Part shown: one piece after another, positions 1-7,474 of the stretch
Numbering within the stretch: position 1 is the first letter of the stretch
Layout: each line of letters starts with the position of its first letter
Origin: Atopobium fossor DSM 15642
Lineage (GTDB): Bacteria; Actinomycetota; Coriobacteriia; Coriobacteriales; Atopobiaceae
Reading direction: 5' to 3'
NCBI RefSeq assembly: GCF_000483125.1
Contig: NZ_AXXR01000003.1
Coordinates: 248,001-312,000, forward strand
DNA: 64,000 nt
Notes under the pieces: generated by a model
The model's input: the letters and a program-made list of their open reading frames with translations, nothing else
What the model was told of the DNA's origin: nothing
Databases searched by the model: none
Translations under genes and position numbers: made by a program

Positions 1-1285
1 CGGTAGGAACATTGGTACGACGGCTCGAGCCAGACTTGTGACCCGCAAGACCACCAGGTCCCAGAGCAGAAAGACGACGCTTGTTGGTAAGACCAGCAAG
101 CGGGTTGGACTGATCCATAAACTGAGACAGCTGAGAAGATCCGTAGAACTCCTTAATTGCTGCCACAATGGGACGGATGTTGATAAGAGACTGTGGAGTG
201 ATGTCGTCAGCATCCTGAGAAGCCATGCGCTCACGGATGACGCGCTCCATGCGGCTCATACCAATACGGAATTGGTTTTGTACCAACTCGCCTACCGTAC
301 GAACACGACGGTTACCAAAGTGGTCAATATCATCAACCTTCTTGGTGGTATCGCCAGCATGAAGAGCAAGCAAGTAGCGAAGGGCAACAACGATGTCTTC
401 CTCAGTAAGAGTAACAATATCTGCCTCGGTATCGAGCTCAAGCTTCTTGTTAATCTTGTAACGGCCAACCTTAGCAAGGTCATAGCGCGCAGGGTTGAAG
501 AAAAGACCATCGAGCAAAGAACGTGCGGAGTCTGCCGTAACAGGCTCACCGGGACGCTGACGACGATAAATCTCTTCCAAAGCACCCTGACGGGTCTGTA
601 CAGAGTCACGCTCGATGGTTGAGCGGACAACGTCAGAATCACCCAAAAGGTTAAGAATCTCGTCATCGGACTCTGCAATACCCAGCGCACGAAGCAGCAA
701 AGTTGCAGACTGACGACGCTTACGATCGATAGATACGACAAGCTGACCGCGCTTATCGACCTCAAACTCCAGCCATGCACCACGAGCAGGGATGAACTGG
801 ACACGGTGTACCAAAACGCCACTGTCCGTCTCCGCAGAGAAGTAGACGCCTGGGGAACGAACGAGCTGAGAAACCACAACGCGCTCGGAGCCATTGATAA
901 TAAAAGTACCGCGCTCGGTCATGAGTGGGAAATCACCCATAAATACGAGCTGCTCCTTAATCTCGCCCGTCTCTTTGTTGACAAAGCGAACCTCTACGAG
1001 CATAGGAGCCTGATAAGAAATATCCTTTGCTCGGCACTCAGCTATCGTGTGTGCAGGATCTCCAAACTGATGCTCGCCAAACGAAACCTCCATGGTTCCA
1101 GCAGCATTCTCGATAGGAGATGCTTCTGCGAAGGCCTCGTCCAAACCAGTCGTCATAAAACGATGGAAGGACTCCTTCTGAACTTCAATGAGGTTGGGTG
1201 GCTCGACGTTAGAGCGAATTTTGCTAAAGCTCACGCGCTCACGTGCATTTGCGGAGGTAGTAGTGGAAATCTTTGTGGTAGGCAC
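1..1285 (-). CDS. rpoB: RNA polymerase beta subunit, N-terminal part (runs off window start)
   Basis: First 428 codons of the beta subunit of RNA polymerase, the catalytic core subunit that forms much of the active-site cleft and the rifampicin pocket. The start is a GTG preceded by GAAGGAGG; no ATG fits. Recognisable beta landmarks follow in order: an N-terminal protrusion with [14 protein letters not shown], the lobe, and rifampicin cluster I with [10 protein letters not shown] near residue 400. The residue equivalent to E. coli His526 is Asn ([15 protein letters not shown]), and the next stretch does not read as the usual RERAG motif (see findings). The gene lies downstream of rplJ-rplL behind a terminator and its own candidate promoter. 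The 3' part is outside the window. Confidence 0.96.
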   Translation of the reverse strand, partial: MPTTKISTTTSANARERVSFSKIRSNVEPPNLIEVQKESFHRFMTTGLDEAFAEASPIENAAGTMEVSFGEHQFGDPAHTIAECRAKDISYQAPMLVEVRFVNKETGEIKEQLVFMGDFPLMTERGTFIINGSERVVVSQLVRSPGVYFSAETDSGVLVHRVQFIPARGAWLEFEVDKRGQLVVSIDRKRRQSATLLLRALGIAESDDEILNLLGDSDVVRSTIERDSVQTRQGALEEIYRRQRPGEPVTADSARSLLDGLFFNPARYDLAKVGRYKINKKLELDTEADIVTLTEEDIVVALRYLLALHAGDTTKKVDDIDHFGNRRVRTVGELVQNQFRIGMSRMERVIRERMASQDADDITPQSLINIRPIVAAIKEFYGSSQLSQFMDQSNPLAGLTNKRRLSALGPGGLAGHKSGSSRRTNVPT

Positions 1286-1337
1286 CAGGTGTTTCCTCCT
1301 TCGGAACGACATAATGCGACAAATATCGCAATGTAAC

Positions 1338-1366
1338 AATCTACCTAAAAAAGGAGGCTTGGTCAA
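1338..1366 (-). promoter_or_regulatory. candidate rpoB promoter
   Basis: On the minus strand TTGACC, a 17-bp spacer and TAGATT lie about 55 bases upstream of the rpoB GTG. With the terminator after rplL, this suggests rpoB has its own transcription start in addition to read-through. Assigned by eye from consensus matching. The rest of the gap between rplL and rpoB shows no gene. Confidence 0.45.
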
Positions 1367-1530
1367 TTAAAATACTTGACTTTGACTGTTTTTTACAGTA
1401 AAGAAAGCTATCTACCCTATTTACCTGGTGAAATCCGAAAATAGAATATGTAGGGAACATGTGGACCTATTAGTATCCAATAAACCAAGCAAATTGGGAA
1501 GGGTTTTACATCCAAAAACGTAGGTAAAAC

Positions 1531-1564
1531 AAAAAAAGGACTCCTGGCATATAACCAGGAGTCC
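1531..1564 (-). terminator. intrinsic terminator after rplL
   Basis: A perfect 10-bp stem (GGACTCCTGG pairing with CCAGGAGTCC, 7-base loop) is followed on the minus strand by seven T residues. It ends or attenuates the rplJ-rplL transcript before rpoB. Confidence 0.85.
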
Positions 1565-1617
1565 TCATAACTCTAAACAGTTGTTAAGAGTACTTAAGTA
1601 AATACCTTACAGGGAAT

Positions 1618-1989
1618 TTACTTAAGGGTTACAGCAGCGCCTGCCTCTTCGAGCTTAGCCTTAGCAGCCTCAGCGTCGTCCTTCTTAGCGCCCTCGAGGA
1701 TTGCCTTAGGAGCACCCTCGACCATCTCCTTGGCCTCCTTAAGACCAGCAGAGGTGAGCTCACGAACTACCTTAATAACAGCAATCTTGTTCTCGCCAAA
1801 GCCCTCGAGAACTACGTCGAAGTTGGTCTTCTCCTCAGCAGCCTCAGCAGCAGCAGGAGCAGCAGCAACTGCTACAGGAGCAGCAGCGGATACGCCAAAT
1901 ACGTCCTCAAGCTCGTGTACAAGCTCGGAAAGCTCGAGTGCTGGCATCTCCTTGAGAGCCTCAATAATTTCATCCTTGGTGACAGCCAT
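1618..1989 (-). CDS. rplL: 50S ribosomal protein L7/L12
   Basis: 123-residue stalk protein of the large ribosomal subunit; dimers bind L10 and recruit translation GTPases. The N-terminal dimerisation helix region ([15 protein letters not shown]), an Ala-rich hinge at about residues 34-52, and the conserved C-terminal domain ([17 protein letters not shown], then [11 protein letters not shown] at the end) are all present at the usual length. The start ATG has AAAGGAG upstream. It follows rplJ by about 75 bases and is followed by a strong terminator. Confidence 0.98.
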   Translation of the reverse strand: MAVTKDEIIEALKEMPALELSELVHELEDVFGVSAAAPVAVAAAPAAAEAAEEKTNFDVVLEGFGENKIAVIKVVRELTSAGLKEAKEMVEGAPKAILEGAKKDDAEAAKAKLEEAGAAVTLK

Positions 1990-2065
1990 GTCAATTCTCC
2001 TTTGTTAGGGGCGTCATTTTTGATGCCCTTAGCTCAATGTAAAAGTTTGGGTGAACCCCGCTGCG

Positions 2066-2587
2066 TTATGCGGCGTTCTTCTGCTCCTCCACTGCGGAGA
2101 GAACCGTGTGAAGACCCTGTGCGGGGCCATTGAGTACACGGACAACGCCGGAGAGAGGATTGGAAATGCAACCAACGAACTTGGCAATAAGCTCCTCGCG
2201 AGAAGGAAGATCTGCGATAGCATTTGCCTCAGCTGCGTTAACTGCTTTACCGTCTGCGATACCGCCGAGGAACTCAATCTTCTTAAGAGACTTGTTTGCC
2301 TCTTTGATTACCTTAGCTGCATCTACAGGATCATTCTCGTAGAAAACGTATGCGCATGTACCGACGAGTACTTCGTCGATAGCAGGCAGACCCGCCTTCT
2401 CGAGAGCAATCTTTACGATGTTGTTCTTGTAGACCTTCATTTCTGCGTTAGCTTCACGCAGATTACGACGAAGCTGCTGTGCCTCCTTTACGGAGAGACC
2501 GCGATAGTCGATTACAAAAAGGCCTGCGGCATTCTCGAGAGAGGCAGATACCTTCTCGAGCATATCGAACTTGGACTGTGCTGGCAT
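2066..2587 (-). CDS. rplJ: 50S ribosomal protein L10
   Basis: 173-residue ribosomal stalk base protein that anchors L7/L12 dimers to 23S rRNA; in many bacteria the L10-L12 complex represses its own mRNA. Typical features are the N-terminal LFVIDYRGLSVKEAQQLRR segment and the middle YKNNIVKIALEKAG region; the C-terminal helix that binds L7/L12 follows. The start ATG has AAAGGAGGTG upstream. It is the first gene of the rplJ-rplL unit and carries a long structured leader. In most bacteria it directly follows rplA; here a lipoprotein gene and a NYN gene intervene. Confidence 0.97.
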   Translation of the reverse strand: MPAQSKFDMLEKVSASLENAAGLFVIDYRGLSVKEAQQLRRNLREANAEMKVYKNNIVKIALEKAGLPAIDEVLVGTCAYVFYENDPVDAAKVIKEANKSLKKIEFLGGIADGKAVNAAEANAIADLPSREELIAKFVGCISNPLSGVVRVLNGPAQGLHTVLSAVEEQKNAA

Positions 2588-2790
2588 GTGACACCTCCTT
2601 TATGCATGTCTTCGGGCACGAACCACCTGCACGGTGGGCCCTTGCATGCAAAGACCCCGCCAGCTCATGCCAGACGGGGTCAGAAGATACAAGCTCTTTA
2701 GACCACCTCGGCGGGCGGGTGCAGATGCTCCCCTTAGGCCCTTTTGGGCACCAGCTGTCTCTGGCAGTGGACGTGCTAAACGTCTGCTAA
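2588..2790 (-). ncRNA. L10 leader (autoregulatory mRNA leader of rplJ-rplL)
   Basis: The roughly 200-base region ahead of rplJ is GC-rich, gene-free and strongly structured. It includes a hairpin with arms GACCCCG and CGGGGTC (about 2652-2680) and a CCTAAGGGG element, consistent with the L10 leader by which the L10-(L12) complex represses its own transcript. Family assignment is from position and appearance; a covariance-model match was not run. Confidence 0.7.
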
Positions 2791-2813
2791 AACTTATGCT
2801 TTAGCAATTGAAT

Positions 2814-2842
2814 ATTTTGCAACGAGACAAACTTCTCGTCAA
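2814..2842 (-). promoter_or_regulatory. candidate rplJ promoter
   Basis: On the minus strand TTGACG, a 17-bp spacer and CAAAAT sit just upstream of the L10 leader and downstream of the lipoprotein stop. This implies that rplJ-rplL is transcribed separately from rplK-rplA, as expected given the intervening genes and terminators. Confidence 0.45.
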
Positions 2843-2876
2843 GCGTAAGATACGATTCACAGGATTGCCACGGAGT

Positions 2877-3623
2877 TTATGCACTTGGCTCGGCTATCAA
2901 ACTGTAAAGGTAGTTAGCTACAGCCTCGTCTCCATATGTATCCACAGCAGACTTGATATCTTTTTCCTTATCGCCCTTATCGGAGACACGTATTAAAAGT
3001 GTAAAGCTATCATCAACTTTGTAGATAAGTGCATAGTCCTTAAGACCAGCATCAAAAGCTGCATCGCCTTTTTGTCCCCTGTAAAAATATGCGGGATGCT
3101 TTGTATCATTTTTTAGCTCAACACCATTAGGATAAGCCTTTTTGGCAGCATCGATAGAAAGCTCAGGATCGGAAGCATCTGTTTTTTGCAGCCAAACACC
3201 TGCAGTGCGATAAACATCATCTTTATCTACCATCAAGTTAGAAATAGAAGAGGGAAACACCTGCTCGCCTGTTCGAATAATTTTGTACAGATCTCCCGTT
3301 TGGTGACTCTTGAGTAATTTACCACGCCCAAAACCTAGGCTCTGTCCTTCACCATTTTCATCGGTATATCCACAGCTATCCGCAGCAACATCAGAAACTT
3401 TGAACTGTAAGAGCTCCGTTTGTACACCATCAACACTGGAGCCCATTTTTATAAAACCTGTTTCATGATCACCATAGAAGTTGATTTCTTCTGCTTTTGT
3501 TGCAGCCTTATCGCTCGTAGCAGCACTATCTCCATCAGTCGTAGGCGCTGAATTATTTCCACAGCCAGGCAACAATACTGCCAAAAACAGTGCGAGAACA
3601 ATTGCCCAAGTTTTATTTTTCAT
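2877..3623 (-). CDS. putative lipoprotein of unknown function
   Basis: 248-residue predicted lipoprotein; I do not recognise its family. The ATG at 3623 is chosen over an in-frame start 23 codons upstream because it has GGAAGGAG at the right distance and begins a signal peptide (positively charged MKNK, hydrophobic core, lipobox LLPGC with Cys21). A Ser/Thr/Ala/Asp-rich linker (about 22-45) precedes a folded domain of about 200 residues with no obvious catalytic motif. It is expected to be anchored outside the membrane. It sits between the NYN gene and rplJ with its own promoter signal, so it looks like an accessory insertion in the ribosomal cluster. No dedicated terminator was seen after its stop. 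Confidence 0.8.
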   Translation of the reverse strand: MKNKTWAIVLALFLAVLLPGCGNNSAPTTDGDSAATSDKAATKAEEINFYGDHETGFIKMGSSVDGVQTELLQFKVSDVAADSCGYTDENGEGQSLGFGRGKLLKSHQTGDLYKIIRTGEQVFPSSISNLMVDKDDVYRTAGVWLQKTDASDPELSIDAAKKAYPNGVELKNDTKHPAYFYRGQKGDAAFDAGLKDYALIYKVDDSFTLLIRVSDKGDKEKDIKSAVDTYGDEAVANYLYSLIAEPSA

Positions 3624-3663
3624 ATTACTCCTTCCGGTTTTTGCCCTAGCTAAAGCAAAATAT

Positions 3664-3692
3664 ATTTGAATTATATTATTATTTTTTATCAA
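3664..3692 (-). promoter_or_regulatory. candidate promoter of the lipoprotein gene
   Basis: On the minus strand TTGATA, a 17-bp AT-only spacer and TCAAAT lie about 40 bases before the ATG at 3623, immediately after the terminator of the upstream NYN gene. Confidence 0.45.
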
Positions 3693-3693
3693 T

Positions 3694-3729
3694 AAAAAAC
3701 ACCCCGTCGGTGTAAGACGAGGTGTTTTA
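3694..3729 (-). terminator. intrinsic terminator after the NYN/LOTUS gene
   Basis: An 11-bp stem with one mismatch (AACACCTCGTC pairing with GACGGGGTGTT, 7-base loop) runs into TTTTTTATT on the minus strand. It closely resembles the terminator after rplA. Confidence 0.8.
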
Positions 3730-3766
3730 GGAAATGATTGAGTTCAACACTATTGTTTATAAATAC

Positions 3767-4549
3767 CTATGCGATAGGTACGACATTATTATTTTTATCC
3801 ACTTTAAGAGAATTAAAATCGTTAACGAAATCTTTAAGGTATTTGTAGCGAGTTCCACCCTTTTTCGCATAATATCTCACATCAAAATTCTTATAGATGC
3901 GATTAAGCTCGCTACCAATAAATCCTAAATTTGCTGGCTTGTTTTTATCGTTACATTCCTTAATAAGCTGTTGAATATATGCTTCAATGGTTTTCTTCCC
4001 AGGAATATTGGCTGTCGCTTTTGCATCTTTGCTTGTAGCTTTTTGCTTCTGCTGAGTATTTTTAGCTTTTGCATCCTCCACGGCTTTAGCTGCGCACTTC
4101 TCTTCCTCAGCTTGCTGCGCCAACAAATCTATATAGATATACTTCTCGTAGGCATTTTTTAATGCTTCAGTTACTTTTTCTGATTCACCCATACCCCATA
4201 CTTTGCAACCAGACTCGCTAATCCTTCTTGCCAAATATGTATAATCGCTATCAGACGAAACAATACAAAAGCCAGTAACATTACCTGCATGTAGGATATC
4301 CATTGCGTCTATGATAAGCGCTGAATCAGATGCATTTTTACCACGAGTATTATTTATTTGAATCCTTGGTGTAAGCGAATACTCTTTAACTGCGTCTTGC
4401 CAATCACTATTGACAATGCAGTCAGGATTTCCATAAATCCTCTTATACAAGCATGTTCCATGCTTTTCCACTTCTGCAAGTATGTTTTGAGCATACTTTG
4501 CAGGAATGTTTTCTGCATCAATGAGAAGTGCGAATCTGGTCTCAGCCAT
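3767..4549 (-). CDS. NYN-domain putative RNase with C-terminal OST-HTH/LOTUS domain
   Basis: 260-residue protein. An N-terminal NYN domain (about 1-142) of the PIN-like nuclease superfamily carries the expected acidic residues: Asp11 in DAEN, Asp75 and Asp81 in the KNASDSALIIDAMD segment, and Asp100/Asp102 in SSDSDY. A charged linker (about 145-182) leads to an OST-HTH/LOTUS-type module (about 184-250), a fold that binds RNA in other proteins. The likely role is metal-dependent RNA cleavage; the substrate is unknown. The start has AGAGG upstream. It is a single-gene unit between the rplA terminator and its own terminator. Its promoter contains a G8 tract suggestive of phase variation (see findings). 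It does not belong to the ribosomal protein regulon by content. Confidence 0.88.
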   Translation of the reverse strand: MAETRFALLIDAENIPAKYAQNILAEVEKHGTCLYKRIYGNPDCIVNSDWQDAVKEYSLTPRIQINNTRGKNASDSALIIDAMDILHAGNVTGFCIVSSDSDYTYLARRISESGCKVWGMGESEKVTEALKNAYEKYIYIDLLAQQAEEEKCAAKAVEDAKAKNTQQKQKATSKDAKATANIPGKKTIEAYIQQLIKECNDKNKPANLGFIGSELNRIYKNFDVRYYAKKGGTRYKYLKDFVNDFNSLKVDKNNNVVPIA

Positions 4550-4586
4550 TTTTACCTCTTATCGTTTAATAAATAAAAGCTTGTTG

Positions 4587-4613
4587 AATATACCCCCCCC
4601 GATTTACTGTCAA
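4587..4613 (-). promoter_or_regulatory. candidate phase-variable promoter with G8 tract
   Basis: On the minus strand a perfect -35 TTGACA (4608-4613) and a -10 TATATT (4587-4592) are separated by only 15 bp, eight of which are a run of G (4593-4600) abutting the -10. The ATG of the NYN gene is about 37 bases downstream. Slippage by two bases would give the optimal 17-bp spacing. Confidence 0.6.
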
Positions 4614-4655
4614 TCATAACTAAGCATTGCTTTTATAGGATGCAGCTTTTCGTAC

Positions 4656-4690
4656 AAAAAAGCACCCCATCGGTGAGATGAGGTGCTTTA
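4656..4690 (-). terminator. intrinsic terminator after rplA
   Basis: A 12-bp stem with one mismatch (AAGCACCTCATC pairing with GATGGGGTGCTT, 5-base loop) followed by T6 on the minus strand. It separates the rplK-rplA unit from the accessory genes downstream. Confidence 0.85.
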
Positions 4691-4717
4691 AGAATAAACA
4701 GGTATATCTAAGTAGTA

Positions 4718-5422
4718 CTAGTCCTCCATGAGGGCACGAACCTTGGTGCCATCTACCTTAACGCCAGGTCCCATGGTAGAAGAAACTACAACGGACTTAA
4801 CATAGCGACCTTTAGCGGTTGCAGGCTTAACACGCAAAATCTCGGTGATAAGAGCCTGGTAGTTCTCTACCAGTGCAGCAACCTCAAAAGAAGCCTTGCC
4901 CAGAGGTACGTGGCAGATACCATAACGATCAGCACGGTACTCTACACGACCAGCCTTGAGCTCGCCAACCATCTTTGCAACATCCATGGTTACGGTGCCA
5001 AGCTTGGGGTTAGGCATCAAACCACGAGGTCCAAGAAGCTTACCAATGCGACCAACTTTAGCCATCATGTTGGGGGTTGCGATAGCAGCATCAAAATCAA
5101 AGTTACCAGCCTGAATGGAAGCAACCAGATCATCTGCACCTACAATGTCTGCGCCAGCAGCCTCTGCCTCACGGGCCTTCTCGCCCTCCGCAAATACTGC
5201 AACACGAACAGTCTTACCGGTGCCATTAGGAAGGGAAATGGAGCCACGAACGTTCTGATCTGCTTTACGGGTATCTACACCCAAGCGAATGGAAACGTCA
5301 ATGGTCTCGTCGAACTTAGCGCTTGCGAGCTCCTTTACAAGCTCAAGAGCAGCCTTGGGGCTGTAGAGCTCTGCAGAGACCTTCTCGGAAGCGTTGCGAT
5401 AGTTCTTACCGTGCTTTGCCAT
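4718..5422 (-). CDS. rplA: 50S ribosomal protein L1
   Basis: 234-residue L1-stalk protein that helps release deacylated tRNA from the E site; in several bacteria it represses its own operon. The ATG at 5422 ([11 protein letters not shown]) has AAAGGAGG upstream; longer in-frame extension is not supported. Signature segments include [21 protein letters not shown] and the C-terminal [17 protein letters not shown]. Length matches the family. It follows rplK by 94 bases and ends at a strong terminator. Confidence 0.97.
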   Translation of the reverse strand: MAKHGKNYRNASEKVSAELYSPKAALELVKELASAKFDETIDVSIRLGVDTRKADQNVRGSISLPNGTGKTVRVAVFAEGEKAREAEAAGADIVGADDLVASIQAGNFDFDAAIATPNMMAKVGRIGKLLGPRGLMPNPKLGTVTMDVAKMVGELKAGRVEYRADRYGICHVPLGKASFEVAALVENYQALITEILRVKPATAKGRYVKSVVVSSTMGPGVKVDGTKVRALMED

Positions 5423-5516
5423 AAATCCTCCTTTGTGGTACATACGGGCAGCATGCCCTCCCACGTAAAGCTTGTACTCCCTGTGAGACAAGCATAAAAA
5501 CAATGAATCGCGTAAA

Positions 5517-5945
5517 TTACTCAGCGATGGTAACGCCCATAGAACGAGCAGTACCAGCAACAATCTTCATTGCAGCCTCAACGTCATTAGCATTGAGGTC
5601 AGGCATCTTAATCTCAGCAATCTTACGAAGTTGATCCTGAGTAAGCTGACCAACCTTGTCACGCTGAGGAACACCAGAACCGCCCTTAATGCCCAGCTCC
5701 TTAATGATGAGCTTAGCTGCGGGAGGGGTCTTGCAAACAAAGCTGAAGCTACGATCCTCGTATACGGAAATCTCAACGGGGATGATGTCGCCAGCCTTAT
5801 CCTTAGTTTCTGCGTTGAATGCCTGGCAGAACTGCATGATGTTTACCTGTGCAGCGCCCAGGGCGGGGCCTACTGGAGGAGCAGGGTTTGCCTGACCAGC
5901 AGGAATCTGAAGCTTAATGAACTTAACTACGTTCTTCTCAGCCAT
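5517..5945 (-). CDS. rplK: 50S ribosomal protein L11
   Basis: 142-residue protein of the GTPase-associated centre of the large subunit; it binds 23S rRNA and is needed for the stringent response. The Pro-rich N-terminal motif ([19 protein letters not shown]), the [14 protein letters not shown] linker and the C-terminal [19 protein letters not shown] rRNA-binding part are all present. The start ATG has AGGAGA upstream. It lies about 100 bases after nusG, with no terminator between, so it is likely cotranscribed with secE-nusG. Confidence 0.97.
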   Translation of the reverse strand: MAEKNVVKFIKLQIPAGQANPAPPVGPALGAAQVNIMQFCQAFNAETKDKAGDIIPVEISVYEDRSFSFVCKTPPAAKLIIKELGIKGGSGVPQRDKVGQLTQDQLRKIAEIKMPDLNANDVEAAMKIVAGTARSMGVTIAE

Positions 5946-6042
5946 GATGTTCTCCTGTGTACCTTTAGTTACCTGTAATAAATTCTATAAACGCCCTTGC
6001 CTCAGAAGCATTCCTCACCGAAAGAGACAAGAGGTGAATAAG

Positions 6043-6582
6043 CTAGTTAATTGCAGCTACCTTATCTATGTCAAGCTCAACGGGTGTCTCGCGACCAAAG
6101 ATTGCAAGCATAACCTTAACCTTACCCGAAGCAAGCATGATCTCGGAAATTGTGCCGTCAAAATCTGCAAGTGCACCAGAAACAACGCGGATGGACTGTC
6201 CAACCTCAAGATCAGTAGAGGTAGGACGAGGAGCATCTGCACTTTTATTAGAGCGGCGCATAATCTTGTTGAACTCTTCACGAGAAAGCGGCGTTGGCTT
6301 GCCATCTATACCAACAAAACCTGTAACTCCTGGAGTGTTGCGAACAACCGCCCAAGAGTTATCGTCAATCTCCATACGAACAAGTACGTAACCAGGGAAT
6401 ACTTTGGTTTCCTTGGTCTCACGCTTGCCGCCTTCTTTGAGCTCAGTTACTTCCTCAGTAGGAATCTGGATATCCACAACAACGTTTTCTAGACCAAAAG
6501 TCTCGATACGATGCTCAAGATCAGCCTTTACCTTATTCTCGTAACCAGAATAAGTGTGAACTACATACCAACGCTTAGCCAT
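6043..6582 (-). CDS. nusG: transcription termination/antitermination factor NusG
   Basis: 179-residue NusG, which binds the RNA polymerase clamp and couples transcription to Rho or the ribosome. The NGN domain begins MAKRWYVVHTYSGYENKV, has the PGYVLVRM signature and ends before residue 115; the KOW domain follows (VVSGALADFDGTISEI). Length is close to the E. coli protein, without the long N-terminal extension seen in some high-GC actinobacteria. It starts 2 bases after the secE stop, suggesting translational coupling. Confidence 0.97.
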   Translation of the reverse strand: MAKRWYVVHTYSGYENKVKADLEHRIETFGLENVVVDIQIPTEEVTELKEGGKRETKETKVFPGYVLVRMEIDDNSWAVVRNTPGVTGFVGIDGKPTPLSREEFNKIMRRSNKSADAPRPTSTDLEVGQSIRVVSGALADFDGTISEIMLASGKVKVMLAIFGRETPVELDIDKVAAIN

Positions 6583-6584
6583 TG

Positions 6585-6950
6585 CTATGCCCCCAAACCT
6601 GCGTAAGCAGAGAGAAGTGCAACGATGCCTAAGTCAATCGCCCAGATTGCGATACCAAATACAATAAGCATTGCAAATACACCAACAGTGTAATTCTTAA
6701 GCTCTGGCTTAGCGGGCCATGTAACCCTACGCATCTCCGTGCGGACATCACCAAACCAACCAAGCGAACGCTTGATAAAGCCAGGACGCTTATTTGCCTT
6801 GGCTTTTGTCTCTGCCTTTGCCATCTCAGACTTAGCCGACACCTTGGTTTGGGAATCGGAAGCGGCATCAGCCTGGATAGCCTCGCGATCAGCACGCTCT
6901 TGTGCGCGAGCCTTGCGGGCACTCCTCTTATTGCGCTCCTTGTTCGCCAT
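6585..6950 (-). CDS. secE: preprotein translocase subunit SecE
   Basis: 121-residue SecE, a small essential subunit of the SecYEG translocon. It has a long hydrophilic, Ala/Lys/Arg-rich cytoplasmic N-terminus (about 1-55), the amphipathic region with DVRTEMRRVTWPAKPEL that is diagnostic for the family, and one C-terminal membrane segment (about 88-112). The start is ATG with GGGATGAG upstream. It is followed 2 bases later by nusG, the usual order, and preceded by tRNA-Trp. Confidence 0.95.
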   Translation of the reverse strand: MANKERNKRSARKARAQERADREAIQADAASDSQTKVSAKSEMAKAETKAKANKRPGFIKRSLGWFGDVRTEMRRVTWPAKPELKNYTVGVFAMLIVFGIAIWAIDLGIVALLSAYAGLGA

Positions 6951-7026
6951 GAACTCATCCCTTCGGGTATATGACCCTATCTCATAAATCCGGCCCGCCC
7001 CGTAGGGGACGGGCCGGTGTGTTATC

Positions 7027-7102
7027 TGGCACGCCAGGAAGGACTCGAACCCTCAACAGTCGGTTTTGGAGACCGATGCTCTACCAATTGAACTACTGGC
7101 GT
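7027..7102 (-). tRNA. trnW: tRNA-Trp (anticodon CCA)
   Basis: Full cloverleaf on the minus strand with acceptor ACGCCAG/CTGGCGT, anticodon CCA, T-arm GGTTCGAGTCC, discriminator G and an encoded 3' CCA. It lies between rpmG and secE, an arrangement common in bacteria. Confidence 0.97.
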
Positions 7103-7113
7103 ATTAGAAAAAC

Positions 7114-7263
7114 CTAGCGGGTTTCCTTATGAACAGTGTGCTTGTGGCACCAAGGGCAATATTTCTTCAACTCCATACGCTCGGGGTTGTTGCTCTTGTT
7201 CTTATCTGTGGTGTAATTCCTGCGCTTGCACTCGGTGCATGCGAGGGTGACCATAGTACGCAT
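7114..7263 (-). CDS. rpmG: 50S ribosomal protein L33
   Basis: 49-residue L33 of the large subunit, with zinc-binding CxxC pairs (ACTEC and YCPWC), i.e. the zinc-containing form. It starts with ATG at 7263 ([17 protein letters not shown]) preceded by GGGAGG and ends HKETR, the usual C-terminus. It is the first gene after tuf and precedes tRNA-Trp, secE and nusG. A strong hairpin lies in its leader. Confidence 0.97.
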   Translation of the reverse strand: MRTMVTLACTECKRRNYTTDKNKSNNPERMELKKYCPWCHKHTVHKETR

Positions 7264-7283
7264 GAAACCTCCCAGTTACCCAA

Positions 7284-7308
7284 ATAACTGAGATCGTTTC
7301 TCAGTTAT
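7284..7308 (-). promoter_or_regulatory. hairpin in the rpmG 5' leader
   Basis: A perfect 10-bp inverted repeat (ATAACTGAGA / TCTCAGTTAT) with a 5-base loop sits about 21 bases upstream of the rpmG ATG, downstream of the candidate promoter. It lacks a T tract, so it is not a standard terminator; it may be a regulatory or stabilising leader element. Confidence 0.55.
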
Positions 7309-7320
7309 ACGCGGTGGGAT

Positions 7321-7350
7321 ACGTTACCATCTTGCTTCCTATCTTGTCAA
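7321..7350 (-). promoter_or_regulatory. candidate rpmG-trnW-secE-nusG promoter
   Basis: On the minus strand a perfect TTGACA, an 18-bp spacer and TAACGT lie between the tuf terminator and the rpmG leader hairpin. Confidence 0.45.
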
Positions 7351-7412
7351 GCAACACGGCAAGCATGCGAATATCCTTGACAAAACAATCAAAACAAACG
7401 GTAGAACCAATA

Positions 7413-7452
7413 GAGAAAAGAAACCCGACGCCCTCTTGCGAAGACGCCGGGT
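7413..7452 (-). terminator. intrinsic terminator after tuf
   Basis: A 10-bp stem including two G-U pairs (ACCCGGCGTC with GGCGTCGGGT) is followed by TTCTTTTCTC on the minus strand, ending the tRNA-tuf transcript. Confidence 0.75.
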
Positions 7453-7474
7453 CCGATTAAGTCAGCTAAATCGT

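Noticed and set aside
2588-2876. Protein genes in the rplJ leader
   Set aside because: The small open frames there are not homologous to anything recognisable and the region has the structure of an L10 leader.
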